Shown here piece by piece: positions 47,104 through 55,966 of a stretch of 64,000 nt of DNA (the stretch's first letter is position 1; the number at the start of each line of letters is the position of its first letter). The translations under genes and the position numbers were made by a program. The notes beneath the pieces are model-generated. The model was not told the DNA's origin. It made no database searches and was given only the letters and a program-made list of their open reading frames with translations. This DNA is from Hyphomicrobiales bacterium. Its GTDB lineage: Bacteria; Pseudomonadota; Alphaproteobacteria; Rhizobiales; Beijerinckiaceae. Where the stretch lies: positions 1 through 64,000 of the forward strand of contig SEEM01000011.1 in NCBI GenBank assembly GCA_004144595.1, read 5' to 3'.

Positions 47104-48849
47104 TCACGCGCCGGGTTTGGGTGCCCCGGCCTCGCGCTCGGCGATCGCGGCAGCGACCGTCTTGCCGGCGCGGGGATTGGCGGCGCTGATCCGCGAGAGG
47201 CGCCAAGTGACGCGCGGCGTCGCGATCGCGTCGAAGGCGACGACGAGTTGCTCCGTGCGGCGCCTGCCGTCGGAGGAGGCGAGGAAGATGCTTTCCTCGA
47301 TGGCGATGGTCGCGCCGCCCGCCTCGAAACTCCAGACCTCGCCGGAGGCGAGCGCGAGCAGCGCGCCGCTGCCGTTGCGAACGAGGCTCGCGCGGATATT
47401 CGGGTGCAGGTGGAACCGCAGGGCTGCCGAGAGCGCGGTGCGCGCACCGGCGAGAGCCACCTCGTCCTCGCCAGCCAACGCGGCGCCGTCCTTGGCGAGC
47501 AGGAGGCGGCGCGTATGGGTCGCGCCGAGGCTGCGCCGATAGCCGTCATGGCTTGCAACCCATTCGGCGCCGTCCGTACTGTCCTGGCGGGCGACGCGGA
47601 CGTCGCGGGGGCCGGAGACGACGCGCATCTCGCCGAGCACCTTGCCGAAATTCGCACTCGAGCGATCGTCGAGGACCAGCGTCGAATGGGCGGCGGTGCT
47701 GCGCGCGGCAAGCTTCAGTTCCGGCGGCCCGAAGCGGCTGGCGCCGCAATTGACGATGATGCGTTGCGCGCCGCTGGAGAATTCGAAGGCGAGGCAGCCG
47801 GCATGCGCCTCGACCGAATAGGCCCCACGCGGCGGTGCGCCGGCATCGGTCACCACGATGCTGCGTTCGGCCGAAAGGCGGCTATAGCCGGAATAGGCGG
47901 CGTGCTCGGTCGGTCGGCCGCGAGCGTCGTCATAGGCCGCCAGGGTCGCCATCAGGTCGGGCGGTGTCGTGCCCATGCCGTTGAACAGGGCGAGCGCCCC
48001 GTCGCCATGCCGGAACAGGCGCAAGTGCGGCATCATCCGCTCGATTGCGGTCAACACCCCGCGCGGCGGCTCGATACCGCGGGCGGCGAAGGTTTCGCGC
48101 AGTGGCAGGAGATCGAGCAGGAATTCGATCAGCAGGCGCGGATTGCGCGAGAGATGGCCGCCATCGGGCAGGATCTGCTCGTCGATTTCCGCGGAGAGGA
48201 GGGTCTCGATCCGGCGGCGGCGACCATCCTGGCCATCGAGGCAGATCGCGGCGAAGGCGATGGCGATCAGGCCGTTCAACCGGTCGGAGCCTTCGACGGC
48301 GCCGGCCAATCCCAGGCTGACACGATCGGTGAGGCGCGAGACATGGCGCAGATAGCGCTCGTAAAAGGCGTGGTCGGCGCCTTCGAGCAGCAGCGGGGAG
48401 TGCGAGAGGAAGGAGATCAGCCGGCGCGCCGCCACTGCAGGGCGTCGGGCGATCTCGTGGCGGTCGCGGCGCCGGGCGATGAAATCCTCGACCAGGCTGC
48501 GGGCATTGGCGCGGGCGATGGCGGTGTCGGCGGCGCGCATGTGGCGCAGCCAGCCGAAGCCATAGAGCCCTTCGGCCCAGGCGTCGCTCGGCGGCGTGGC
48601 GTCAAAGGGCGATTCGCCGTGGCTGCGCAAGGTCCGCCCGGCAAAGGCATAATAGCCCGCGTAGAAATCGCTGGCCGTCGTCGGGTCGGCCGTGCGCAGG
48701 TCGTGCGGCGCGAAGAGCAGGCGGGTGGCGTTGCTGCGGCCGAACGGCCAGAGCCTGCGGGTGGCGCCGACCAACTGGCCACGGGTTCGCCGCGCCGCAC
48801 GTCCGATCGCGGCCTGGGCCAACCCCCGTCGCTCAGCCCACCCGCTCAA
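47104..48849 (-). CDS. Heparinase II/III family protein
   Basis: A protein of about 581 residues with the heparinase II/III C-terminal domain (about 330-550; [13 protein letters not shown], then [18 protein letters not shown]) after an alpha-helical toroid domain. No signal peptide is seen. The start is uncertain: only TTG 48849 is available in frame, while an ATG at 48910 that overlaps the rsmB stop by four bases is one frame off and runs into TGA after 25 codons. Either TTG is used or an indel separates start and body. The function in this conserved purH/rsmB neighbourhood is unknown. Confidence 0.88.
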   Translation of the reverse strand: MSGWAERRGLAQAAIGRAARRTRGQLVGATRRLWPFGRSNATRLLFAPHDLRTADPTTASDFYAGYYAFAGRTLRSHGESPFDATPPSDAWAEGLYGFGWLRHMRAADTAIARANARSLVEDFIARRRDRHEIARRPAVAARRLISFLSHSPLLLEGADHAFYERYLRHVSRLTDRVSLGLAGAVEGSDRLNGLIAIAFAAICLDGQDGRRRRIETLLSAEIDEQILPDGGHLSRNPRLLIEFLLDLLPLRETFAARGIEPPRGVLTAIERMMPHLRLFRHGDGALALFNGMGTTPPDLMATLAAYDDARGRPTEHAAYSGYSRLSAERSIVVTDAGAPPRGAYSVEAHAGCLAFEFSSGAQRIIVNCGASRFGPPELKLAARSTAAHSTLVLDDRSSANFGKVLGEMRVVSGPRDVRVARQDSTDGAEWVASHDGYRRSLGATHTRRLLLAKDGAALAGEDEVALAGARTALSAALRFHLHPNIRASLVRNGSGALLALASGEVWSFEAGGATIAIEESIFLASSDGRRRTEQLVVAFDAIATPRVTWRLSRISAANPRAGKTVAAAIAEREAGAPKPGA

Positions 48850-48906
48850 ATACCCCGTCAGCTCCGTGTCCGGGCGCGGCGGCGTGCCGCGCGAATCCCG
48901 GTTCCG

Positions 48907-50271
48907 TCATAGCCTGATCAGGCGGGTTGCGTAAAATCCCGCCCATCCCGAAAGACGGGGCGTTTCGCCCTGCAACTGGTGCGGCAGGGTCCGAATATCG
49001 CCGTTCGCGTCGATCGCATCGGTCAAACCCCCGATTTCATCGGGGCGAACGGGAGCGCGACGAAACTGGGGATTGCGGGCGAGAAAAGCGGCGGTCTGCT
49101 CCTCGCCTTCCTGCGGTTCGAGCGAGCAGGTGCAGTAGACGAGGCGCCCCCCCGGCTTCGTCAACGCAGCGGCGGCATCGAACAGGCGCGCTTGCAGGGC
49201 GGCGAGGCGGTCGCGATCCTCTGGAAACTTGGTCCAGGCGACGTCGGGATGGCGGCGGATCGTGCCGGTCGCGCTGCAGGGAGCATCGAGCAGCACGGCA
49301 TCGAAGGGCTCGGCCTTCCAGTTCGTGGCGTCGCCGGTCACCACCTCGGCGGTGAGGCTGAGCCGGGCGAGATTGGCCTTGAGGCGGCGCAGGCGTGGGC
49401 CTGAGCGATCGAGCGCGGTGACATTGGCGCCGGCGGCGGCGATCTGGGCGGTCTTGCCGCCGGGTGCGGCGCAGAGATCGGCGATGCGCTCGCCGGGCTG
49501 TGGAGCCAGCAGCTTCACCGGCAGGGTGGCGGCGGCGTCCTGCACCCACCATTCGCCTTCGTCGAAGCCGGGCAGGCCGGCGATGGCCTGGCGTTCGCGC
49601 AGACGCACGGAGCCGTTCGGCAGGGCGATGCCGTCGAGCTTCTCCGCCCAGCCGGCGGGATCGGCCTTGACGGTGAGGTCGAGCGGCGGCTCCTCGCGAT
49701 GGCTCTGCGCGATCGCGGCCGCGGTATCCTCGCCATAGGTCGTGCACCAGCTTTCGACCAGCCAGTCGGGCGTATCTCCGAAGACTTCAGCCTGTGCTTC
49801 CGCGAGCACCGCGTCGCGCTCGCGGGCGAGGCGTCGCAGCACGGCATTGCCGAGCGCGGCATAGCGGGCCGAACGCAGGTCCTCGTGCAGGTGGCGGATG
49901 GCGATATCGACGGCGGCATGGTCGGGAACGTCAAGGAAGAGGATCTGGGCGGCGGCGGCCGTCACGATCGGCTCGAACGGGCCGGATTTGCGCGGGCTGC
50001 CACGGTCCAGGCGCGCGTCGATCGCCTGCTGGATCGTGCCGAGGCGCCGGAAAGCCGTCACGACGATGGCGCGGGCGAGGCTCGCATCGGCGGCATCGAG
50101 CCCGGATTCCGGGAGCATCCGCTCCAATGTCTCGTCGAGCGCGACGCGGGCGCGCAGGACCTCGTCGATGACGGCAGCCGCGAGCCGGCGGGCCGGCAGG
50201 CCGGGCGCGTCATCGAGCTTGGGCATAGCCTCCGGCGGGGGCGGGCGGTGCGATGAGGATTGGTCCGCCAT
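48907..50271 (-). CDS. rsmB: 16S rRNA (cytosine-5)-methyltransferase, RsmB family
   Basis: A 454-residue SAM-dependent RNA methyltransferase. An N-terminal NusB-like helical domain (about 15-150) precedes the Rossmann methyltransferase domain with DLCAAPGGKT near 270, LDAPCSATGTIRRHPD (motif IV PC) near 332 and YCTCSLEPQEGE (catalytic cysteine) near 385. It methylates a cytosine of 16S rRNA. ATG 50271 is preceded by GGGG; the htpX stop is two bases upstream, so the two are translationally coupled. Confidence 0.95.
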   Translation of the reverse strand: MADQSSSHRPPPPEAMPKLDDAPGLPARRLAAAVIDEVLRARVALDETLERMLPESGLDAADASLARAIVVTAFRRLGTIQQAIDARLDRGSPRKSGPFEPIVTAAAAQILFLDVPDHAAVDIAIRHLHEDLRSARYAALGNAVLRRLARERDAVLAEAQAEVFGDTPDWLVESWCTTYGEDTAAAIAQSHREEPPLDLTVKADPAGWAEKLDGIALPNGSVRLRERQAIAGLPGFDEGEWWVQDAAATLPVKLLAPQPGERIADLCAAPGGKTAQIAAAGANVTALDRSGPRLRRLKANLARLSLTAEVVTGDATNWKAEPFDAVLLDAPCSATGTIRRHPDVAWTKFPEDRDRLAALQARLFDAAAALTKPGGRLVYCTCSLEPQEGEEQTAAFLARNPQFRRAPVRPDEIGGLTDAIDANGDIRTLPHQLQGETPRLSGWAGFYATRLIRL

Positions 50272-50272
50272 C

Positions 50273-51202
50273 TCAGCCCCACGGACCCGGCTGGCGCGGG
50301 GCATTGCCCCACGGGTTATTGTCGGCCTGAGCGGTGAAGCCGGCGCCCGAGGCGCCTCGGCCGATGCCGAGCGTACGCGCCTGCTCCATCAGTGCGGCGA
50401 TGCGATTGCCGGTGTCGGGATGTGTCGAGAACAGATTATCCATGCCGCCGCCGGTCAGGGGATTGATGATGAACATGTGCGCCGTAGCAGGCTTGGCCTC
50501 CGCTGTCTCGCTGGGGATGTGCTGAACGCCTGCCGCTATCTTGGCGAGCGCATCCGCCAGCCAGACCGGATTGCCGCAGATCTGGCCGCCGAGCTTGTCG
50601 GCCTCGTATTCGCGCGAGCGCGAGATCGCCATCTGGATCAGGGCCGCGGCCATCGGCGCGAGGATCGAGAGCAGGATCTGCACGATGAAGTTCGGCCGGT
50701 TGTCGCGCGAACCGAAGAACATGCCGAAGGTGACGAGCGAGGAGATCGCGCCGGCGAAGGTCGCGGTGATCGTCATCGTCAGCGTGTCGTGATTCTTGAT
50801 ATGCGCAAGCTCGTGCGCCATCACGCCGGCCAGTTCCTCATAAGTCAGCGTGCGCAGGATGCCGGTCGTTGCCGCCACGGCCGCGTTCTGCGGATTGCGC
50901 CCGGTGGCGAAGGCGTTGGGCTGGTCCTCCTGGATCAGGTAGACGCGCGGCATCGGCATGTTCGCGCGGGCCGCGAGATCGCGCACCATCCCGTAGAGCT
51001 CGGGCGCGGTCGCAGCGTCGACCTCCTGGGCGTTATGGGCGGCAAGCGCCAGGCGATCGGAATTCCAGTAGCTGAAGAGGTTGGTCACGATGGCGAAACC
51101 GAGCGCCATCAGCATGCCGCCCCCGCCGCCGAGCAGATAGCCGACCGCGCCGAAGAGCGCCGTCAGGCCCGCCATCAACATGCCGGTGCGAACGTAATTC
51201 AT
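50273..51202 (-). CDS. htpX: Zinc metalloprotease HtpX
   Basis: A 309-residue inner-membrane M48 peptidase. Two N-terminal membrane segments (about 7-25, 28-46), the zinc motif [10 protein letters not shown] near 134, two further segments near 155-200, and the third ligand in [10 protein letters not shown] near 206. It degrades misfolded membrane proteins. AGAGG precedes the ATG. The glycine/proline-rich C-terminus ([12 protein letters not shown]) is a common feature of alphaproteobacterial HtpX. First gene of the htpX-rsmB-heparinase-purH run, divergent from the DUF1674 gene. Confidence 0.96.
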   Translation of the reverse strand: MNYVRTGMLMAGLTALFGAVGYLLGGGGGMLMALGFAIVTNLFSYWNSDRLALAAHNAQEVDAATAPELYGMVRDLAARANMPMPRVYLIQEDQPNAFATGRNPQNAAVAATTGILRTLTYEELAGVMAHELAHIKNHDTLTMTITATFAGAISSLVTFGMFFGSRDNRPNFIVQILLSILAPMAAALIQMAISRSREYEADKLGGQICGNPVWLADALAKIAAGVQHIPSETAEAKPATAHMFIINPLTGGGMDNLFSTHPDTGNRIAALMEQARTLGIGRGASGAGFTAQADNNPWGNAPRQPGPWG

Positions 51203-51318
51203 CGAAACCTCTTTTTGGGCGCCTGTCGGCGCGCACCCTCGCATCTGCGAGCATCGTGCCCTATGTGGTGAGGGCAATCCCGATCCTGCAAGAGAATCCT
51301 GCAAGGAAACGCGTCGAA

Positions 51319-51540
51319 ATGCCCGAAAAGACCGATCAGGACAGGCCTGCGGCGGCTCCGGAGGCCAAGGTGCTGTCCCCCGCCGCAGAACGCGCGCTGG
51401 CGGAAGCGGCCGCGCGCCGGGCTGCGATCGACGCCCATGCCACCGAGGTCGCCAGGCAGCGCGAGGTCAACGGCCGCGGCGGCCTGGAGCCGGTGCGCTA
51501 CGACGACTGGGAAGTGAAGGGCATCGCCAGCGACTTCTGA
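51319..51540 (+). CDS. DUF1674 / SdhAF4-type succinate dehydrogenase assembly factor
   Basis: A 73-residue protein with the C-terminal DUF1674 signature [20 protein letters not shown], which in the family ends in the conserved SDF. Eukaryotic and bacterial homologues (SDHAF4) bind flavinylated SdhA during assembly of complex II. The helical alanine-rich N-terminus is typical. AAGGAA lies upstream of ATG 51319. Divergent from htpX, an arrangement often seen in this order. Confidence 0.88.
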   Translation: MPEKTDQDRPAAAPEAKVLSPAAERALAEAAARRAAIDAHATEVARQREVNGRGGLEPVRYDDWEVKGIASDF

Positions 51541-51658
51541 AGCGCCCGCGTCCGGGCGATGACCCAACGCTGGTCAACCCGGCGCTGGTGTCGAAGCGGC
51601 GCAAGGGGCCGCCCGGCCTGCCGCTGACGCGTGCAGACCTCTGCCGCCCGACGGATTC

Positions 51659-51677
51659 GGCCGGCTAGAGGCCGGCC
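51659..51677. terminator. Possible bidirectional hairpin between the DUF1674 and DUF2853 genes
   Basis: GGCCGGC and GCCGGCC around TAGAG, between convergent genes. A weaker hairpin (CGCCCG-CGTC-CGGGCG at 51543-51558) directly follows the DUF1674 stop. Neither has a good T-run, so termination is inferred from position. Confidence 0.4.
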
Positions 51678-51729
51678 CCGTCTTCCGCGATGTCGGGAAG
51701 GTCGCCCGGCGCGTAGCTGGGCCGAGGTC

Positions 51730-52047
51730 TTACTTCTTGACGAAGAGGTCGAGCTTTCCGTGATGCTCGGCCAGGAGGTAGTAGAAGGTCAGGCGGGACT
51801 TGGTCTTGTCGGCCTTCATATGCTCGCAGATCGCCTTGACGGAACCGTCGAGATCGCCGGATTTCAGGCCGAGCTTCTTTTTCAGGAAGTTTTCGCGGAC
51901 GCGATCGAGCTCGGCCGGATCGGAGCAGGCGACGTAACGGGTGTCGGGTTTGCTCATCACGAGAGCATAGGATTTCGACATGCCCGCAAAGGCCGCTTCG
52001 TTGAGCGGCTTCTTGGCGAACTTCTTCACGTCGGCGAGATGGTCCAT
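51730..52047 (-). CDS. DUF2853 family protein
   Basis: A 105-residue, lysine-rich helical protein matching DUF2853 (MDHLADVKKFAKKP at the start, LTFYYLLAEHHGKL near the end). A homologue structure is known from structural genomics but the function is not. GGAAGGGG lies before the ATG. Single gene between convergent DUF1674 and a divergent 241-base spacer in which nothing was recognised. Confidence 0.88.
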   Translation of the reverse strand: MDHLADVKKFAKKPLNEAAFAGMSKSYALVMSKPDTRYVACSDPAELDRVRENFLKKKLGLKSGDLDGSVKAICEHMKADKTKSRLTFYYLLAEHHGKLDLFVKK

Positions 52048-52288
52048 CTGGTAGCCCCTTCCTGACCCGCACGGGCGTACGGGTGGTTACGTGTCGCGGG
52101 GCGGAGGTTAACGCGGTTTTTCGCGACGGGCGAGGGGGCAACGCCCGCGACTTCCCGATTTTGGAACCTCCTCGCCCAATCTTTGGTCGAAGCCCGGAAT
52201 GCGCGGTGCGGATGACGGGGCCGACACCGGCATGGGTTGAGTTAAGCCGGCGGCAGTGCTGCGATGCAGCATCTCCCGGAGACCTGCG

Positions 52289-53236
52289 ATGAAGCCGACG
52301 ATCCTCATGATGCCGCGCCTTGCCGATGATGCCATCGCGAGCCTGAAGCGGGACTACACGGTGATTGGGCCGGTCGATGGCGACGACGCGGCCTCGATCC
52401 CGGCCGAGGCGAGGGAAGCGCGTGCGATGGTGACCTATGGCGGGCGCCGCACCAGCGCAGAACTCATGGATGCGTTGCCGAAGCTAGAGCTGATCGCCTG
52501 CTACGGCACGGGCATCGAAAGGGTCGATGCCGCGGCGGCCAAGGCGCGCGGGATCCAGCTCTGCAACGCTGCCGATGCCAACGCGCGCAGCGTCGCGGAA
52601 TTCGCAGTCGGCCTTATGCTCAACTCAATGCGCGGCATCGGGCGCGGCGACCGCTTCGTGCGGGACGGCCTCTGGAGCGGCCGCGGGGGCGAGCCGGTGT
52701 CGAACACGCCGGATCTCGCCGGCCGCAAGATCGGCATCTATGGGCTCGGCGCCATCGGCAGCCGGATCGCCAGCCGGGCCGCGGCCTTCGAGATGGAGGT
52801 CGGCTATCACAGCCGCTCGCCCAAGCCGGAGCTGCCCTACCAGTTCCATGACAGCCTGCTCGGCCTGGCCAGTTGGGCCGACGTGCTCATGATCGCCGTC
52901 CGGGCCAGCAATGAGACGCGCCATGCGGTCGACGCTGCCGTGCTCGATGCGCTTGGGCGTGAGGGTCATGTCGTGAACATCTCGCGCGGCCTCGTCATCG
53001 ACGAGGAGGCACTCTGCACGGCGCTGGAGCAGAAGCGGATCGCCGGCGCGGCGCTCGACGTCTTTGCCGAGGAGCCGCATGTGCCGGAGCGGCTGCGCAA
53101 GCTCGAGAACGTCGTGCTGACCCCGCATATCGCGGCGAGCTCGCAGGACGCCAAGAAGGCTCAATTGCGGACGCTCCTCGGCAATCTCGAAGCGTTCTTT
53201 GCGGGCCGTCCGATGCCTGCGGGCGTGCCCCTCTAG
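52289..53236 (+). CDS. D-isomer-specific 2-hydroxyacid dehydrogenase
   Basis: A 315-residue NAD(P)-dependent dehydrogenase. The cofactor motif GIYGLGAIGSRIA is near residue 150, the substrate-binding arginine is in NISRGLVIDEEAL near 232, and the catalytic His is in LTPHIAASS near 281 with a Glu upstream (DVFAEEPHVP). This group includes glyoxylate/hydroxypyruvate reductases. CGGAG precedes ATG 52289. It is monocistronic and convergent with the L,D-transpeptidase gene. Confidence 0.94.
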   Translation: MKPTILMMPRLADDAIASLKRDYTVIGPVDGDDAASIPAEAREARAMVTYGGRRTSAELMDALPKLELIACYGTGIERVDAAAAKARGIQLCNAADANARSVAEFAVGLMLNSMRGIGRGDRFVRDGLWSGRGGEPVSNTPDLAGRKIGIYGLGAIGSRIASRAAAFEMEVGYHSRSPKPELPYQFHDSLLGLASWADVLMIAVRASNETRHAVDAAVLDALGREGHVVNISRGLVIDEEALCTALEQKRIAGAALDVFAEEPHVPERLRKLENVVLTPHIAASSQDAKKAQLRTLLGNLEAFFAGRPMPAGVPL

Positions 53237-53308
53237 TCGTTCCGGCGCATGGTCGTCGGCGCGGAGCTGCGGTCGTTCAGGTGCACCGGCGGCTCCTTAC
53301 TCGAAAAT

Positions 53309-53325
53309 GCCCTGAGGTTCAGGGC
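53309..53325 (-). terminator. Terminator of the L,D-transpeptidase gene, overlapping its stop codon
   Basis: GCCCTGA-GGT-TCAGGGC, a perfect 7-base stem with a 3-base loop. On the minus strand it is followed by ATTTTCG, and the gene's TGA lies within the first arm. Confidence 0.65.
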
Positions 53326-53831
53326 AGGACGACGACCGGCGTGCCCATCCGAACGCGGGCATAGAGATCGATCACGTCCTGGTTGTGCATACGGAAGCAG
53401 CCATAGGAGGCGGCCGTGCCGACGGTGTTCGGCATATTGGTGCCGTGGATGGCGTATTGCCCGGTCGGCCCGAGCCCGATGACGCGCGCGCCCATCGGGT
53501 TGCGCGGCGAGCCGCCGGGAATCACGTCGGGCAGGCGCGGGTTGTCGCGCTTCACTTCGGTCGGCGGGCTCCAGGCCGGATCGACCTGCAATTCCTCGAC
53601 ATATTTGACGCCGCGCCACTGCTTGCCGGCCTTGCCGACGGCAATGGTGTAGCGGATCGCTTCGCTGGGCGAGACGACATAGTAGAGCTTCCGCTCGCCG
53701 GTGCGGATCACGATGGTGCCGGGGTCGAAGCGCCCGTCACGCAGGCCGACGATTTCGCGCGCCTGTGCCGGCAACGGGGCTGCGCCAGCGGCCGACAAGG
53801 CAAGGGTCGCAACTGCGATACGCCTGAACAT
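53319..53831 (-). CDS. L,D-transpeptidase (YkuD family)
   Basis: A 170-residue exported enzyme. The signal peptide is about residues 1-22 (MFRRIAVATLALSAAGAA, cleaved after AQA). The YkuD catalytic motif is HGTN (near 131) followed by SYGCFRM (near 144), where the cysteine is the nucleophile; many family members have SHGC, here SYGC. It cross-links peptidoglycan 3-3 bonds or anchors proteins in the periplasm. GGGAG precedes ATG 53831. The 211-base region upstream holds a repeat element. Confidence 0.93.
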   Translation of the reverse strand: MFRRIAVATLALSAAGAAPLPAQAREIVGLRDGRFDPGTIVIRTGERKLYYVVSPSEAIRYTIAVGKAGKQWRGVKYVEELQVDPAWSPPTEVKRDNPRLPDVIPGGSPRNPMGARVIGLGPTGQYAIHGTNMPNTVGTAASYGCFRMHNQDVIDLYARVRMGTPVVVLP

Positions 53832-53937
53832 CTCTGGAACTCCCTGCAAACTGCGGGAGTAGTGGCGCCGCAGCCGTGAAGCGCGGGTTGAGCGATATGG
53901 TGAAGCGGTGATTCAGGATGAATCGCCGGTGAATCAG

Positions 53938-54047
53938 CCTCTTAGACCATCGGCCCGAAAAGTGGCATGCAGTTTTTGAGACATGCCGATGCAAGATCAA
54001 ACCCTAGATCATCGGACTGAATAAGACATTCAGTTCGATGATCTAGG
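53938..54047. repeat. Palindromic intergenic repeat element overlapping the hmuV stop
   Basis: The main part is a 20-base inverted repeat (54003-54022 with 54028-54047, 19 of 20 pairs, loop AAGAC) that includes the hmuV stop codon. It is preceded by a second segment with CTTAGACCATCGGCCCGAA and AAGTGGCATGCAGTT. The CACTTTTCGGGCCGATGGTC-like core, read on the minus strand, resembles dispersed rhizobial intergenic repeats as I remember them. It may terminate the hmu transcript. Confidence 0.55.
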
Positions 54048-54867
54048 CCGCTGGGCGGGCGCGATGCTGCTGCGGCAGCAGGAAGGGCAGGCCGGGCGCC
54101 GGCGCGCGGCTCAGCGTCAGGTCGACCTTGAAGACCTGGCGCAGCAATGCGTCGTCCAGCGTCTTCGCCGGCGGCCCCTGCGCGATGATCTGGCCCTGGT
54201 CCATCACGACGAGATGGTCGGCATAGGTCACGGCGAGGTTGAGGTCGTGCAGCACGATCAGCACCGCGACGCCGCGCGCGGCGATGGCGCGAGCCATGTC
54301 GAGCAGGGCGAGTTGGTGGCAGAGGTCGAGACTGGCGATCGGTTCGTCCAGAAACAGCACCTGCCGCTCGGCGACGCTGCGGCCGGCTTCGAGCTGGCAG
54401 AGCACGCGGGCGAACTGCACGCGCTGCTGCTCGCCGCCCGAGAGCGTCTGATAACGTCGGCCGGCGAGGTCGATCACTCCGGCTGCCGCAAGGCTTTCGG
54501 CGACGATCGCCTCGCGGCGCTGGCGCGTCAACGCCCGACCGATCCCATCGACGCCGAGGCTTGCGACCTCGTAGACGCTGAAGGGGAAGGCGAGGCGGGC
54601 ATGCTGCGCCATGACCGAGCGCAGGCAGGCGAGGCGCCAGGCCGGGACCGCGGCGAGCGGCTCGCCCGCGATGCGGATCTTGCCGCCGGCCGGCTTGATC
54701 TCACCGGTCAGGAGCTTGAGCAGCGTCGATTTGCCGGCACCGTTCGGTCCGATCAGGATCGTGGTCGAGCCGCTGGCCAGTTCGAGGTTTGCGTCAGCGA
54801 CGAGCCGGCGCCCGTCCGCGAGGAAGCCGACGCCTTGGCTGGAGAGGATCGGGTTCGCGTCAGACAT
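54043..54867 (-). CDS. hmuV: Heme ABC transporter ATP-binding protein (HmuV)
   Basis: A 274-residue ATPase: Walker [10 protein letters not shown] near 38, signature LSGGEQQR near 142, Walker B VLFLDEPIASLD near 170 and the switch His in LHDLN near 207. The insertion LCQLEAGRSVAERQ before Walker B is typical of HmuV. It energises heme import with HmuU; the start overlaps hmuU by 8 bases. It is the last gene of hmuTUV on the minus strand. Confidence 0.95.
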   Translation of the reverse strand: MSDANPILSSQGVGFLADGRRLVADANLELASGSTTILIGPNGAGKSTLLKLLTGEIKPAGGKIRIAGEPLAAVPAWRLACLRSVMAQHARLAFPFSVYEVASLGVDGIGRALTRQRREAIVAESLAAAGVIDLAGRRYQTLSGGEQQRVQFARVLCQLEAGRSVAERQVLFLDEPIASLDLCHQLALLDMARAIAARGVAVLIVLHDLNLAVTYADHLVVMDQGQIIAQGPPAKTLDDALLRQVFKVDLTLSRAPAPGLPFLLPQQHRARPAA

Positions 54868-55966
54868 CGATCAGGCTCGTGCGGCGCAGCAGCAGCCAGA
54901 GGAAGAACGGCGCGCCGATCGTGGCGGTGACGATGCCGATGGGCAGCTCCGCCGGAACGACAATGAGCCGCGCGACGATATCGGCGCCGACCAGCAGCAT
55001 CGCACCGCCCAGCGCCGAGAGCGGCAGCAGCAGGCGGTGATCGGGGCCGACCGAGAGCCGGATCAGATGCGGCACGACGATGCCGACGAAGCCGATCAGC
55101 CCGGCGGTGGCGACGCTGGCGCCGACCGCGAGCGCGACCAGCAGGATCGCCAGCGCCTTGATGCGCTGGACGGGGATGCCGAGATGGTAGGCTTCCGCCT
55201 CGCCGAGCATCAGCCCGTTCAGGCCGCGCGCCAGCAGCGGCATCAGCAAGAGCAGCGGCAGGATGATCGGCGCCACCACCGTCAGCTTGGTCCAGCTCGC
55301 GCCGCCCAGGCTGCCGAGCGACCAGAAGGTCAGGTCGCGCAATTGCCGGTCGTCCGACCAGAAGGCGAGCAGGCCGGTCAACGCGCTGGCGAGCGCGCCG
55401 AGCGCGACGCCTGCCAGCAGCATCGTCGCGACCGAGGTGCGGCCGCCGCGCGTGGCGATGAGGTAGAGCGCCAGCGTCGAGACGAGGCCGCCGCAGAAGG
55501 CGCCGGCCGGGAGGGCGGCGAAGGGCAGCTTCATCATGGTGCCGGCGAGGAAACGATCGCCCAGCACGATGGTTGCTGCCGCGGCCAGAGCCGCACCGCT
55601 GGAGACACCGACGAGGCCGGGATCGGCGAGCGGATTGCGGAACAGCCCCTGCATCAGCGCGCCGGACACCGCGAGCCCGGCGCCGACGAGCAGGCCCAGC
55701 AGCACGCGCGGCAGGCGGATGTTCAGGACGACGAGGACGTCGCGCCCTTCCAGCAAGCTGGTATCGCCGTTCAGCCGTGCCATCAGGATTTCAGCGACAC
55801 GGCCGGGTGCGATCGAGATCGCGCCCTGGCCGATGGCGACGACGGCGAGCAGCAGGCAGGCCAGGCTGATGCCGATGACGGCGAGCAGGCCGGTGCGGCG
55901 CCGGCTTGCGATCAGCATCGTCAGGTTTGCCGTGGCCATGGTCGGGGGCGGTGCCGCGAGGGTCAC
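54860..55966 (-). CDS. hmuU: Heme ABC transporter permease (HmuU, FecCD family)
   Basis: A 368-residue FecCD-type permease with about ten membrane segments, LPRVLLGLLVGAGLAVSGALMQ near 110 and GFVGIVVPHLIRL near 294, both family signatures. The GTG at 55966 overlaps the hmuT stop (GTGA) and suggests coupling; ATG 55939, nine codons later, is an alternative without a visible Shine-Dalgarno. It forms the inner-membrane heme channel as a homodimer with two HmuV subunits. Confidence 0.94.
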   Translation of the reverse strand: MTLAAPPPTMATANLTMLIASRRRTGLLAVIGISLACLLLAVVAIGQGAISIAPGRVAEILMARLNGDTSLLEGRDVLVVLNIRLPRVLLGLLVGAGLAVSGALMQGLFRNPLADPGLVGVSSGAALAAAATIVLGDRFLAGTMMKLPFAALPAGAFCGGLVSTLALYLIATRGGRTSVATMLLAGVALGALASALTGLLAFWSDDRQLRDLTFWSLGSLGGASWTKLTVVAPIILPLLLLMPLLARGLNGLMLGEAEAYHLGIPVQRIKALAILLVALAVGASVATAGLIGFVGIVVPHLIRLSVGPDHRLLLPLSALGGAMLLVGADIVARLIVVPAELPIGIVTATIGAPFFLWLLLRRTSLIDV

